A DNA stretch of 64,000 bases, taken from the NCBI GenBank assembly GCA_950295325.1, contig OX485803.1, positions 25,413,554 to 25,477,553 on the forward strand, given 5' to 3'. A model generated the notes under the pieces. It had not been told where the DNA came from. It was given only the letters and a program-made list of their open reading frames with translations, and ran no database searches. Source of the stretch: Polytrichum commune. Its lineage: Eukaryota; Streptophyta; Polytrichopsida; Polytrichales; Polytrichaceae. Made by a program: the position numbers and the translations under genes. The first letter of the stretch is position 1; each line of letters begins with the position of its first letter. Of this stretch, positions 33,608-46,185 are shown piece after piece.

Positions 33608-35971
33608 TGTGAGACAACTGACTAAACAAAAAGTATGAGTTGAGAAATATAAAGAGTGTCAAAATCACCGTACAACCGTACAACCGCTTGTCACGAAGCT
33701 AACTCGCTGTCTGCTGCAATTCTATCATCTCCTTCCCGTTAAACCTCAGCAAATGCATGCGCTAATATATACGAAGCTGCACCAAATATGGAACAAAATC
33801 CCAATGGACACACATTGACAAATTAGAGCGACAAATCGAGTCCGGCATATGAGAGTACACAGAATGGCCATTGAACTGCTGACTACGATTAGAATAGTAG
33901 CAAGGTTAGAGACAGGTTTGCCAACTGCAATCATCATGATGCAATCACAACGAAACAGAAGAGTTTGAACATTGGCTATCGTACCAAAACTTGTGCACGA
34001 GTAAGTCAAGGGGAAACCTCCTCCAACTTGAATTCCGAGGGAAAGAAGGCGCCAAACCAAATCAACTTCCTGTTAAACCCTGGCTTCCTGCGATCGTGAT
34101 CAAGAAGCGTGCCTACAAACTTCACGAGAGTGTGCAAATCAATCAAACACCAAGGCCCGAGCTGGAAAGAAATGAATATATCATGCAGTGCGAGGGATCG
34201 GTGGGAGAGGCAATGCAGCGTGGGAATTTATGGGGAAGGGTGGAGAGGCGATGGAAGTGTGTGGAGAGGTCCAGAGTGATGGAGAATGAGGAGAAGAGAG
34301 AACGTTCTGGAGTGGAGGTTTCTGGACGAGTCTCAGGATGACACAGCGGCGCGAAGGACTCTCTACGCCAGTGTGTACGTATAGCGTCATGCGTATATTC
34401 TACGTATATATATGGGTATATGTAGTTACATCCGCCAACTAGGCCAAGCACTCGTGGCACTTCTCATGGGATATCGATTATGAACTTAGTATGAGATAAT
34501 TTGGAAATCCAACTCAAGGCCATAACCATTTTCCTCATAATATTATGAGTTCATATGAATATGTCATCCATTTTTTAAGTACAAAATTCACTTTAATCTC
34601 AATTGATCATATAGGTCCCTCAATTGTAGTAACTATTGAACTTACAATAGTGAACAAATCATGAACAAGCAATCTATTCTCTTTCAGACATGTATAGTTG
34701 TGGTTTTATTCTTATATCCACATTTAATCACACACCACTCAAATATAGGTGTATGATTAGGAAAGGTGACAGAATTAGACGTCAATTATATGTGCTTATC
34801 ATTGCTTAGGTGTTCCGTTATTCTTTGTAAATGTGGATTTGACCATGGAATTAGCATTTGGGAACCTTGAGTTAGTCCAGTGAGAATAAGTTGAGATGAA
34901 CTAGCCGTAGACCCATAGGGAGGGCTAGGGTGAATCAACTACAACACTCGTACCCCGGTTGATGAAGGCCTCATGGATGACTCACAAACTTTCATCCTAT
35001 AACTAAATTCAACTCCTCCCAAGAACCGTTAGGGAGAGAGCTAGAAGACAAGCCCAGTTATGTTATCTTTAGCTAATGCTAGCTCTAGCTAAACATGATG
35101 TAGCCACAAATCTTCAAACTAACTTAACCCCACCACCTTAGAATAAGAATCGGAGGAACCCATGAATTCCAATTTGAAATGGGAGTAAATCAAGGTTGGT
35201 TTGGATTCTCCCCCATGAACTCCCCACCTTGAGAATAGCTCTCACTTGCCAGATGCCAAGTGATCATTCTCCACAAGATTGTTGTCCATCATCAAAAGCT
35301 GTGAGATATGCCAATGCAATACAATGCCTATATATATATAAACAAACCAAAAAACAAAACAGAGACGGAACCAATATGTTCCTCACCTTCTTTTAAGTTA
35401 GCTGGAATCAGAGGTCCATTGCATCAAACACACTCATCAGATTCGTGCATTCGAATTGAGAATTGCAACTTTTAATCGGAGGACGGGAGTGTACAAATCA
35501 TGAGTCAGATTAGAACTGAAAAGTGCTAATAAGAATGCCGCCAATCCGAGATTTGAGTGGCACATGATGCAAAAGAGAGCTTGAGAAGGTAGTAAATACT
35601 TAAGTATCTTGTCTACTTTGTATCATGGATACTCTGAAACAAACACTGTGAAAATGTGTGTTGGCAACTTGACGTATTTTACAATCAAGTAGTTGGATGG
35701 TAGCCTTTGAGGAGCCTTGAGTGGCCAGGAACTCTAATACAGGCCCTCCACTCCTACTCATGCCACGAGGTCTCTGTGTCTTGAAACTCTTCAATAATTC
35801 TTCAAAAGTAGATGATCCGGCTGCTATATTTGTTACCCCAATTACTATGTGTGACTAGTTTGTGTTAAGCAGTTTTGTAACTGTTTATTAACAATTCAAT
35901 CATTTGATAAGAAACAAGATTTATGTTCAATGTTGTCTGAACGACCTATTGAACTTTCATTCGTAAACATT

Positions 35972-37567
35972 GAACTTTTGAGTAAGACGTTATTGCACGG
36001 TGCAACTCCCAAATAGTAATACACGTTGATTGGGAGAATTAGTGTAGTTTTAAGCTAATTATCTTGGTTTTTATGCCAATGTTTTGTAACATTCGGGAGG
36101 GAGGGAATTATCATCTACACGTGTGGTATATAGGCTTAAATTTAAACAAAAGAAGATAGTTTTTACATGAAGTGTAGATTTTAGTTTAGTAGTATGAGAC
36201 TATACATAGGAAGGTGTTTTGGGGAACATACTTCTTTTCTTAGCAATGAAGTTATCTTAAGATTGAGTGTCAAACAACACTTGAGCTTACAGTGTACCTC
36301 TCCTCTTGGAGACCCTCTTTTGGGAATATATTTATAAATTGTTTTATACTAAAGAGTGTGTGAATTCTCTTTCTCTCTCAAATCCTTTGTGAGTTGTTGG
36401 ATGTTGTGATACTTGAATTGAATTGTCAAGTAAGAGAAAAATATATAATAATATCTTTTGTGCAAGCAATCAAGAAAGTAGTGTGAGGGTGAGATACAAG
36501 CGGTCGAGATTTTGGATCATGATTGTGACTTTGAATCAACAAGATGATTGAGTTAACCTCAACACATATTGAAGCTTGAGGGGTTAAGTGATGAAGTCTA
36601 ATCATCTCAACTTTTGCATTGAAACTCATAAAAGGAAATATATATATATATAAACATGTGAATGTCTTTATCATAAGAACTTACTTGCTTCAAGTTGGAG
36701 TGTTTTGCATGATTAATCACTTAAGAGACTACAAACATTTTTTCATTTTTTATTCACATACGAGGTTCTTGTGGAGTCATATTGTAAAGTATGTGGAGTA
36801 TTGTATTAACCATTATGTCAATATAGCTAAACTTATCATAAGCATTATTAAAAAAATTATACAAGTATCCTACTTATATGCTAAGTGGTGGCACTTGAGC
36901 TGAAAGAAGAAAGACATTAGACCATGCATCTTCTACCACTTAAGACATTAGCATTCAACTATCTCATCACAACTATAACTTGTCAAAAAAAGTGAAGCTA
37001 ATGATTGATTATGAGAATTGATGCAAGTACCTTATATAAATGAATTGACATCAAGAGGCTTATATTTATCACATGTGTCATAAAGTCATAAGTCATACAT
37101 CGAAGAGTTAACTTGTCTTAAATTATTAAAAATATTCATTAATAAGAATTAGCATAATATAATATGAAAGGAACTTTAGGATATTGATACACCTCTAAGA
37201 GCTCATTCTATCTTCATTGTTTTTCACAACCAATGAGCCTTTCATAAGAAGTGAAGATGATTAAGATTGATATCTCTTAACCTAACACATTTATATTCAA
37301 ATTGTAAGAAGAAGGGAGATTAACAAGTTATTGAGGACTTAACCAAGCACATTAATGAGTCACGGTAGTTTCTCGAGCGATTATAAATTGTATGGTGCTA
37401 CATCGTGAGTCCTTAATGAAAACAAACTCAAATTCTTTCAAACAATCATGATGTTCGTGAAAAACTTCGTATCAATCCTTAGAGGTCCTCCATCACTGCT
37501 ACTGTGTGCTAGATGTAAATGAAGAATCATGTATAAAATTCATCAAACGTGAACCCAACCCTCAAGG
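35972..37567. other. AT-rich intergenic DNA, no gene seen
   Basis: Long AT-rich non-coding sequence. Open frames such as 36619-36903 are Lys/Ile/Tyr-rich by base composition and show no domain. Confidence 0.55.
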
Positions 37568-37976
37568 TGAGAGCATTCCCAACAAACACAACATCCCATG
37601 TATCAACGATATCCCGAGTGTTTGGGTTCATGTACCATCAAAAAGTAAGATCCTCCAATGGTCGCCCCATCATATATGTGTACCATTGCAAGTACAATGG
37701 GAGCAAACCCCTGCCATAAATGACCTATATGATATGCCTCCCTAGACCTCCAAAGAACTTAACTAATAGTAGATATTCTTTTCACTACTTTATAGTATCA
37801 TAAAAAAAGGTGGTTGCATATTATTGGTTAAGGCTCTCATTATGGCAGGGCATGCCCAACTATTGGTGGACTTTGACTCATGATGAGTGATCCTGCTCAA
37901 CTTGGCAGCCTCTCCAAACACATATAATATTAGGAATTGTGTTTGACATTTGTATATTTTAGTGGGGATGCTCTAA
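37568..37976. mobile_element. Possible MITE with GAGCATTCCC / GGGGATGCTC ends
   Basis: The left end GAGAGCATTCCCAAC and the right end AGTGGGGATGCTCT are imperfect inverted repeats about 400 bp apart. The right end is identical for 16 bp to 22175-22190. No clear target duplication was found. Confidence 0.35.
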
Positions 37977-39100
37977 GCGGCCCTTGTATGGTTACTTTTC
38001 TAAATTAGACACTTGTACTTGAGTGGTTTGCGGTTAGGTGTGAATGGAAAATAACATACATGCCAAAAAGAAGTGTGTTTAGAAGAGATTGGATTGCTTG
38101 CTCAAAATATGGTAACCATTATAGGTTTCAATGTCAACATAATTGAAGGGGATCGGTATGACCATTTAATCACACCAAGACTCTTTGCTTTGACATTGAA
38201 CAAGATATTCATACATGTCTCAAAAATTATGAGGCAAACGACTATGGATACCGTTTGGAATTGACAATCATCTCACATTAGTTGCATGTTTTGCAATCTA
38301 GTGGAAGCGGATGCAAACCTTAAAGAGGCCATATAACATTCGCTTACCTTATTGGTTGTATAGGAATGAATGTTGGAGAGGTGACCCCGTCTCTCTTTGC
38401 CTGCCATTTCCTTGATTATCTTCTCATGCAACCTTTCAATAGTCCTCCTTCCCTACTACTGCTCGTTCTCTACACTCTCATTGTTTTGATTACCAAAAAC
38501 TATAATCATTTTTAAATTTAAAATCCATACAAGAACCTTGAAACATGACAACATGCACAACCATTGCAACCCTACTCACTCCACTCCTACCTCCAAGAAA
38601 CCAAAGGCGTAGTGAGATGGGATCCCATGTATACAATTGTCATTAGGAGAAATCATGTCCGTTTCAAGCACTTTGGCATTCATAACTAAGGCTGAATAGC
38701 CATATTGTGGTTGCATGCCATTAGTTACCCCCTATTTTCTTGTTGGCACGCTAACCTTGCATGCAACCATGTGATTTGAGTTGCATTAAGTTACATGGGA
38801 CTTATATGTTTGCACACAAAGTGATGAAACATAAGTAGTGCTCGGAACATAGATAAGAAGCGTGTGACATACTTAATTACTCGAGACTTGTTCCTAATGT
38901 ACCACTGCATTGTTTATGGTATTTAGTGTCAGGTACACTATTTGCAAAGGGCCTAAACTAGATGCCTAGAGGTCTCAAAGTTTCATGCATGCTAATTGCT
39001 AACATGATTCCATTCATCAACATAAGTAACTCCTTCAAGTGAAAAAATAGTTCCATTACGACATTTAGAGTAGCACAGTGGGATACGTTAGATGATAGTC

Positions 39101-39343
39101 TCACATTTTAGCATGCAAGAGGAGGATATCTTTGAGCCTACTAATGGCAAGTGTCATGCATTTGCATTTTAGTATGCAAGAGGAAGATATTCTTGAGCAC
39201 ACTAATGGCAAGTGTCATGCGTTTGCATTTTAGTATGCAAGAGAAAGATATTCTTGAGCATACTAATGGCAAGTGCCATGCGTTTGCATTTTAGTATGCA
39301 AGAGGAAGATAATCTTGAGCATACTAATGGCAAGTGTCATTTG
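39101..39343. repeat. 61-bp tandem repeat, four copies
   Basis: The unit includes 'ctaatggcaagtg' and 'cattttagtatgcaagag'. The phrase 'ctaatggca' recurs at 39141, 39202, 39263 and 39324, exactly 61 bp apart. The first copy is the most diverged. Non-coding. Confidence 0.95.
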
Positions 39344-40121
39344 TGTACACTTTAGTCAAATTGTAGACCATTGTGAAACATAGACATCTACCTTGTAATA
39401 CTATTGAACATACTCGTGCTAAGATATTAGTTTGCGCACTCGAACGCCAAGTGTCATGAGACGACACTTATGATGAAGTTGATAATCATCAATGTAACCT
39501 AGCATATGTCTCAAAATAGGGTAAGTGACACTATTTCACATGTGACACTCAATACCATAAAAGGTGTAGAGGTGCAAAGATTGCATTTTTTGTCGCTCAA
39601 ATTCATGATGTGAAACCATCATTCACATATGCCACAACCTACTACTTATATGTGCAACTCCTGCATTATGCATGGACCATGGTGGTGGGGTGCACCAAAA
39701 ATCAAGTGCTAGGAAAGTCACCCATCTCAACATTATTCCAACATATATGCGGCTTAATCTTCAACTTTAAGCTTAAAATCTACCTCTCAAGAATGAAGAA
39801 GACCCTCCATCTCAACTCCAGTCTTTCCTAGTTTTTTGCAAAGGGCCCCCATGAGGGCTTTGGCTTGAAATTTTGCCACCATGAATTACGAGGGTACAAT
39901 TTGAAGAAGAAGAAGAACTAAGAAGCTCGAGTAATTTTATGAGTGACATCACTTACTCATCATTACTTATCCTACGAAGCTCACGTACTTTGTATATCTA
40001 TTAAAACCTACCCCTCTATTCCATCCATTTTCAATTCAAGTCAAAATTTGCTCGAAATTGAATCAAATGAATTTCAAATCATTGTGGGTTTTTATTCTTG
40101 AATCAAAGCACAACAAACTAA

Positions 40122-40616
40122 GGGCCACTTCACACACGAGCCAAGAGCCGTGATCATGAAATTGTGAGAGCCCAAAAGAAAGTGTCCAAAGGCTGTCCCA
40201 ACACACCTCCAAACTTATGCAGTGTGGTCACGTCACGAACCCTCAAGTGTAGTGTGAAGCCATACGTGACCGGGCCTTCAACCAAATGCTATTTCATGCG
40301 GGTCCTCACACATGATAAAATAGAAAAAATCAACGGTTGTGAGTGTTTAGAATGTCATGGTCTCCCTGTTTTGTGTTAGGCGGACACCTCCAAGAGGTGG
40401 TTTTTGAAAATAGTCCAAGTGACCATGAAGCATGATTTATTTAATGCCACGTAGAAATCCATGTAGACTTTACATCCATCTTACAGTCACATACTCTGTT
40501 GGTCCCTCAAGCATAGTGTGAAGTAGCGAACTTGGACCGGCTCCGCCTTTTCCACCAATGAGAGTGCTTGAAGTGTAATGGTCATGGGCTCTCAGTCTCG
40601 TGTGTGAAGTGGCTCT
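40122..40616. mobile_element. Harbinger/Tourist-like MITE, copy 1
   Basis: The left end GGGCCACTTCACACACGAG and the right end CTCGTGTGTGAAGTGGCTC are near-perfect inverted repeats about 495 bp apart. TAA precedes and TTA follows, close to but not a clean 3-bp TWA duplication. A second copy lies at 63010-63510. No coding capacity. Confidence 0.78.
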
Positions 40617-41277
40617 TAGATTATCTTTAGGGAAATCGAACATGCTCTCGTCACTCATCTAATAATACTATGGAATGCATGCCTCCACCAGCCGGTCAAA
40701 GCTATGTACCATGACCATGTGGAGCACTTTAGCAAATAAAGTAGACAAGCCTTTTTGGGGGGCTTTTTCATCCCCCCCCCCCCCCCCCACCAAAAAAAAG
40801 ACAAGAAAAGAAAAGAAAAGAAAAGGTGACATATTGGACCATATAGATATCTCCAAATTTTCTTTGTTTGATACGGATGGTTCTTTGTTTGGTCCCCATC
40901 GAAACATGATTTGCTAGCGCCTAGTACTCATCGTCCATGCCCAAAAAAAATGTAGCCAAGGGAAATAACACAAGGCATCCACATGGCTCAAGAGCAAACT
41001 TGTGATCGCACTACACTTATCATTCCAATTAGTGTGTGGTATTATCCAGAGTTATGCAATGTAATAATACAAAGAAGATCACTTGAAGAATGTCGATCTC
41101 TTGATGGTGTGCACACAACTGCCTTTCGTTTCTCAAGGATCTAAGGGTCGTGGTAATGAACTTACTTGGCATGCGCATTTATTCGAGTTTTCTACTTTGG
41201 AAAGTCATTGCATGTACTCTATGCATGCAACCATGCACATGCCATGTTAAGTTCGCCTCGAATTGGCACTTCTTCTT

Positions 41278-41772
41278 CCCAGGGAGTGCACTGTTCAAGT
41301 ACTGTATTTATACACGTGGGTGCACAAAAGGGGTATTATTTAAAACAAGCATGTACAAAATGTACGTACAAGAGACATATTGCTATTAAGCAAGAAGTAG
41401 ATATACATGAGGCTATAGAAAAATATATGTAAAATACGCATTTACGCGTTTACGCGTTCAAGTTAGACCTGGACCAAGAATCATGTGTTTTTTCATCCAC
41501 TAAGTAACGATTTATAACTAAAAATCCATGATTTGATATTATACATATAATAGGGCCATATTTTTGCATTTCCAAACATTTGTACACATGTTATATACAA
41601 TTTCTGTATTTGTTTTTGGACCCTTGTGTATCTATGGAAATGTATTTTGAAGCAATGAGATTTGTAAGTATATTGCTTGATTTTAGCAAAAATAAAATGT
41701 ATATAGGGGTATTTTAATAAGGGGCATGCACGCACGTGATGCTTGGTTTTAATGAATAGTGCACACCCTGGG
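41278..41772. mobile_element. hAT-type non-autonomous element, copy 2
   Basis: A 495-bp copy of the element at 12848-13343 with few differences. The TIR is CCCAGGGAGTGCACT and its complement (one mismatch, ACACCCTGGG end). The 8-bp duplication TTCTTCTT lies at 41270-41277 and 41773-41780. Confidence 0.95.
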
Positions 41773-43080
41773 TTCTTCTTGTGGTTCACAAAGTTGAATA
41801 AACATGGAACCAATAGGATTTTATAACACAAACTTTGGACATATTTTAGCATCCATATGAATACTTATCTTTCTTTTTTAAGTTTAAATACTTCTCATCC
41901 TAAGCAACGTTAAAAGTTGGGAAAACAATTGGCAAACCCAACAAAATAAATGTATAATCGAATGATGAAACTCCCGAGCATTTAAGTGCATGTTGGGTTT
42001 GCATGTCGAAATTTGATTCCACGTCATGCCAAATAATAAGATATTCTCCGGTCACATGAATCAAGTGTGCATTTGTGTGGAAAGGAGAAGTCCTCTTGAA
42101 GAAGGTGGTTATGAAATGTGTGTTTACACAACCACCTATCATTTCTCACGCAACTAGATGTTGCGATGACAACGTAACCTACTTTAAAATCATTCCCTAT
42201 ACTTGCAACATTCAACTAAGCATGTTCCTCCAAATGGTGAATCAAGTGTGTAATTGAACCAAAAACCAATATGCAACTTGATGCTTATTTGCTTATAGTG
42301 GCTCCATTTACAAAGACCAATTTAAAACACACACACACACGCACGCCTTGCATTGGACCTGGATTTGTTGAAATTTTTTCAACAATGGCTTATTAGTCTA
42401 AGTGAAAAATGGCAAGACTTGGTCCAATATACCAAAACCTCTTAACAAGGTACTTCATGTAAATCTTATGTGGTCGCTCTTCTTTATCAAACTTCTACAT
42501 TTAAATGGCATGTAACAAGGTTTGTAATCACCAACGAACATCAAAATAGCACGTGTTACGATGAGACTGGATTATCTACTCAAAATATAGACACCATTCT
42601 AAGTTCATATCTAATACAACCAAGAGGACATAGTATGTGGTGCACTATATATAGTGACTTCCAAAAGCAATGCAACACCCTTTATAGACATTCAAAATTG
42701 ACATTTTCTCACAAACGGGAAAACCTTATGTCACATGGTGCCAACATAGTCTAAATAAAGATTGTAGCTAGCCTCCAATCAATTTCCATGGTGATCATAC
42801 TCACAAGCCGACTGTAAATGGTAAAAATGTGAATGTGTTGTATTACATTTGTAACTCTTCAAATTTGTTGAATTATGAGAGGAAACCATGTTATAGTACA
42901 CAGTAACTCATTAATCAACACTTTTTCTTTGCATTCACAAGGTCCTTGGTTCAATTTCCCCTTCCGCCATGCCCAAAACTTCCTTAGAAATCCGTGCACA
43001 TGTTATTGCCCTCCGTACTATCAACAATTAGTCGCATCATTAATGTTATGGAACTACATGGAAGCAGGAGGATAAGGGAA

Positions 43081-43965
43081 GGTTAGGGCATCTACGCATT
43101 CTTAGTGAGAAGGATGATCTTTACTTGGCACGATTGGTGCAAACAAAAGAACAAAGTATTGCACTAAAATGTCAAAGAGTTCTTCGAGAGGTTTGAAATA
43201 TCACAACTTCCCCTGACAAAATAAGAAGAGCACTAAGATGCCAAGAACTACAGTCTATATTCAAGAAGAAGGAGCCTCTCCTTTTAGATCGTCACAAACA
43301 ATTAATGCATGAATGGGCAAAAGAACACATGGATTGGATGGAGGAGTAGTGGAGGAAAATAATACTCTCATTGAAGGTAAATTCTAAATTGTGGGGTCTA
43401 ATGGTTGGGAGTGGTATTGGAAGAGGCATGGGAACCCCTAAGCAATTGTGTGGCTAGTAAGATTGTGAAGCACGGAAGAGGGAGCATCACGGTTTGGGGT
43501 TGCATGAGTTGGGAGGGGTTGGGGAGCCGACCATAATTGAAGGAAAAATGAACAACAAGCATTATCAAAGCATCTTAGCGGACAACCTGAACATGTCAGT
43601 TGTGAAGTTCGGGGGTAAAAATCAAAATCAAAATCAAAATAAAATAAAATAAAATAACCCGGAGGAGTGGGTGGTCCAATAGGATAACAATCCAAAGCAT
43701 ATCATCATGTCAGCAACCAAATGGTTCAATGATCACGCAATCACAACTGCCATGGAGTCCAAAACCCCCCAACATGAATTGGACCGGCGCTTCCGACTCC
43801 AACATGAATAAAGACCTCCCCACTAGCAAGGATGACCTTTGGAAGACTATGCAAGAGGAACGAAACAACATTGAGGTGGAAGTCAAACACAAGTTTGTGA
43901 AATCAATGCCCAACATAGTGCAAGCATCGTTGAAGGCAAAAGAAGGATACACCAAATACCAGCCA
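43081..43965 (+). pseudogene. Tc1/mariner-type transposase relic
   Basis: Pieces of a Tc1-like transposase can be read in order across frames. They are a GRLRILSEKDD-like N-terminal helix-turn-helix segment (43081), 'HGRGSITVWGCMSW' (about 43480-43521), 'IIEGKMNNKHYQSILADNL' in the next frame, 'DNNPKHIMSATKWFNDHAI' (about 43688-43743, holding the second catalytic Asp) and the typical C-terminus 'KSMPNIVQASLKAKEGYTKY' (to about 43961). Stops and frameshifts separate the blocks, and a simple AAAATC/AAAATA insertion interrupts it at 43617-43656. The catalytic third residue region (normally SPDLNPIE) is corrupted. Tc1-like DD34E transposases are common in animals and fungi and uncommon in plants. 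I could not find convincing TIRs. Confidence 0.85.
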
Positions 43966-44599
43966 AGTAACATAGCATTGATACAAAACCGAACAACAAA
44001 TAAAGTACATCATTCCTTATGTTTTACTACATTTCCAATGTCATCCAACAGGGTTTACGTGTCTTGGAACACAATAACATCAAGGGTGCCAAAAAAACAA
44101 CGCGGTACCCCAAATCCACATCTTTATCATTTAATGTTGGCGCACGAGTCTAGTCACCATGAAAATTAACATGAGGCTAGTTGCATATTTTATTTAGACT
44201 TTGTCGACACCACGTGATGTAAACTTTTCCCCGTTTCCAAGAAGATGTCAATTTTGTATGTTTGGAAAGGATGTGTGCACCGTGATTATAGTATAGGAAA
44301 CCGTGGAGATTGATCTACGTGTAACTTACATTACAAAGTACACCCCTTGTTTGTTGAGTGGATATTCGGTGCGCCCATGTTGAGTCAGTCCTGGCAACAT
44401 ATTTGGCAGGTGAAGTAATGAGCAAATTTATGAGGGAGTGGAAGATTTTGGGCATGGACGTTAATGTATGTTAGAGGCGGCCTCCCGAAACGCAAGAGGT
44501 TCATTTGAAGTTGTAGACCTAAGTTGGAACTCATCATGCGAGCGAGGCCATGAATCATCATCATCATCATGCACGGACGACATGTCGCGCTTTCCCCCA

Positions 44600-45560
44600 T
44601 AAATGACACACATTCGACATCATGCCCTCTCCGAGTCCCCAATGGTGTCACGTGGCGACTTACGGAGCCTTGCATGTGCCAAGTGGGATACGATCATTAA
44701 GGTTTCATGAGGGTTGTTTTGCACACGTGACCAAGAGGCGTGGGAAAAATAAAACGATTTAGGGTTTCTCGTGGTAATGGTTGGTGGTCGAAGTCCATGC
44801 CATACTCCTCAAAGTTTCCAAATGTGTCACATGGACGGTGGAAACTTACAGAGCTTTGCATGTGCAAAGTGGGATATGATCATTGAGGTTTCACGAGGGT
44901 TGTTTTGCAGACACGACTAAGAGCCGTGAGAGAAAATGATTTAGGGTTTCTCGTGGTAACGGTCGACGGTCGTGTGGATGGTGGGTAACTTACGGAGCCT
45001 TGCATGTGCCAAGTGAGATACGATATTAAGGTTTCACAAGGGTTGTTTTGCACACGTGACCAAAAGTCGTGGGAAAAATAAAAGGATTTAGGGTTTCTTG
45101 TGGTAACGGCCGACGGTCCAAACCCATGCCCCTCAAAGTCCCCAAACGTGTCCCATGGACGGTGGCCACTTACGGAGCCTTGCATGTGCCAAGTGAGATA
45201 CGACCGTTAAGGTTTCATGAGGGTTGTTTTGCACACGTGACCAAGAGCCGTGGAAAAATAAAATGGTTTAGGGTTTCACGTGGTAATGGTTGGCGGTCCA
45301 ACGCCATGCCCCCCAAAGTTTCCAACTGTGTCACATGGATGGTGGTAACTTACAGAGCCTTGCATGTGCCAAGTGGGATACGATCAATAAGGTTTCATGA
45401 AGGTTGTTTTGCATGCGTGACCAAGAGCCGTGAGAGAAAATGATATGGGGTTTCTCATGGTCATGGTCGGCGGTCAAATGCCATGCCCCTCAAAGTTTCC
45501 AAATGTTTTATGTGGATGGTGGGAACTCGTGTAATCTTGCATGTGCAAAATTTCAATGAT
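44600..45560. repeat. ~180-bp satellite-like tandem array, about 5-6 units
   Basis: The unit contains 'gagccttgcatgtgccaag', 'aaggtttcatgagggttg', 'ttttgcacacgtgacca' and 'tttagggtttctcgtgg'. The GAGCCTTGCATGTG phrase recurs at about 44665, 44851, 44995, 45175, 45355 and (degenerate) 45530, giving spacings of 186, 144, 180, 180 and ~175. One unit is shortened by a deletion. Open frames through the array are repeat artefacts. Confidence 0.93.
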
Positions 45561-46185
45561 GTGCAAAAATAAAATGTTGTGCAAAGACATATAAATACGA
45601 TCATTAGGTATCAGGAGGGCCGTTTTTCACATGTGGCTAGGGCCGTGAGAAAAAGAGAGTTAGGGATTCTTGTGGTCATGATTGGTTGTCCAAAGCCATG
45701 ACCACAAGAAATCCTAAATCTTTCTATAAAAGCCTTGGTCAAAGGCCATATTGTAAAGCGAGCTTAGATATGGATGTAGTGTTTTTTAAAACATTTTTTT
45801 ATTTTTTATTTTAAAAAAAAGCGTGTGTTCTTAAAATATATTATGATGCTATTAGATTGACCTAACACCCTGTCACTTTTTGGTTCATTCTCTAGCCTTT
45901 TTATTTTTATTTTATTTTTATTTTTTTTGAGACAGAAGACCAACCGCCAATGCCAAAAATGAAAAAAACCAAAGAAGGACACCCTACGCCCACACCGAGG
46001 GGAGGCGGGGCCCCTCGGGCGCAAGAACACCGCCACGACCGAGACGACAACCTGCACCAAAAACCCACCAAGAACAACCCCCCAAACCACCAAGCCAAGG
46101 ACCACCCCCACCCCACTGGCCAAGGACAACCCCCAAACCACCAAAGGCCTCAAGGAACCACTAACCTACCCACCAAACCCCCTAC

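Larger units (their letters stand above)
30695..35971 (+). repeat. Segmental duplication, copy B
   Basis: Direct-orientation copy of 595-6231 with small differences throughout. It lacks the 324-bp segment found at 4827-5150 of copy A and carries the inverted version of the small block at 32556-32628. It also has a TATATATATA string near 35332. Both copies include the complete small heat-shock protein gene and several kilobases of flank. Neither edge shows long terminal repeats or a target duplication, so this looks like a genomic duplication and not a transposon. Confidence 0.93.

Noticed and set aside
595-35971. The duplicated segment as a transposon or as two LTRs of one giant element
   Set aside because: It contains a normal host gene, has no TG...CA ends or target duplication, and the DNA between the copies is a mixture of unrelated elements without gag-pol.
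44880-45443. Two ~100-125-codon frames on opposite strands
   Set aside because: They run through the 180-bp tandem array and repeat the same peptide; artefact of the repeat.
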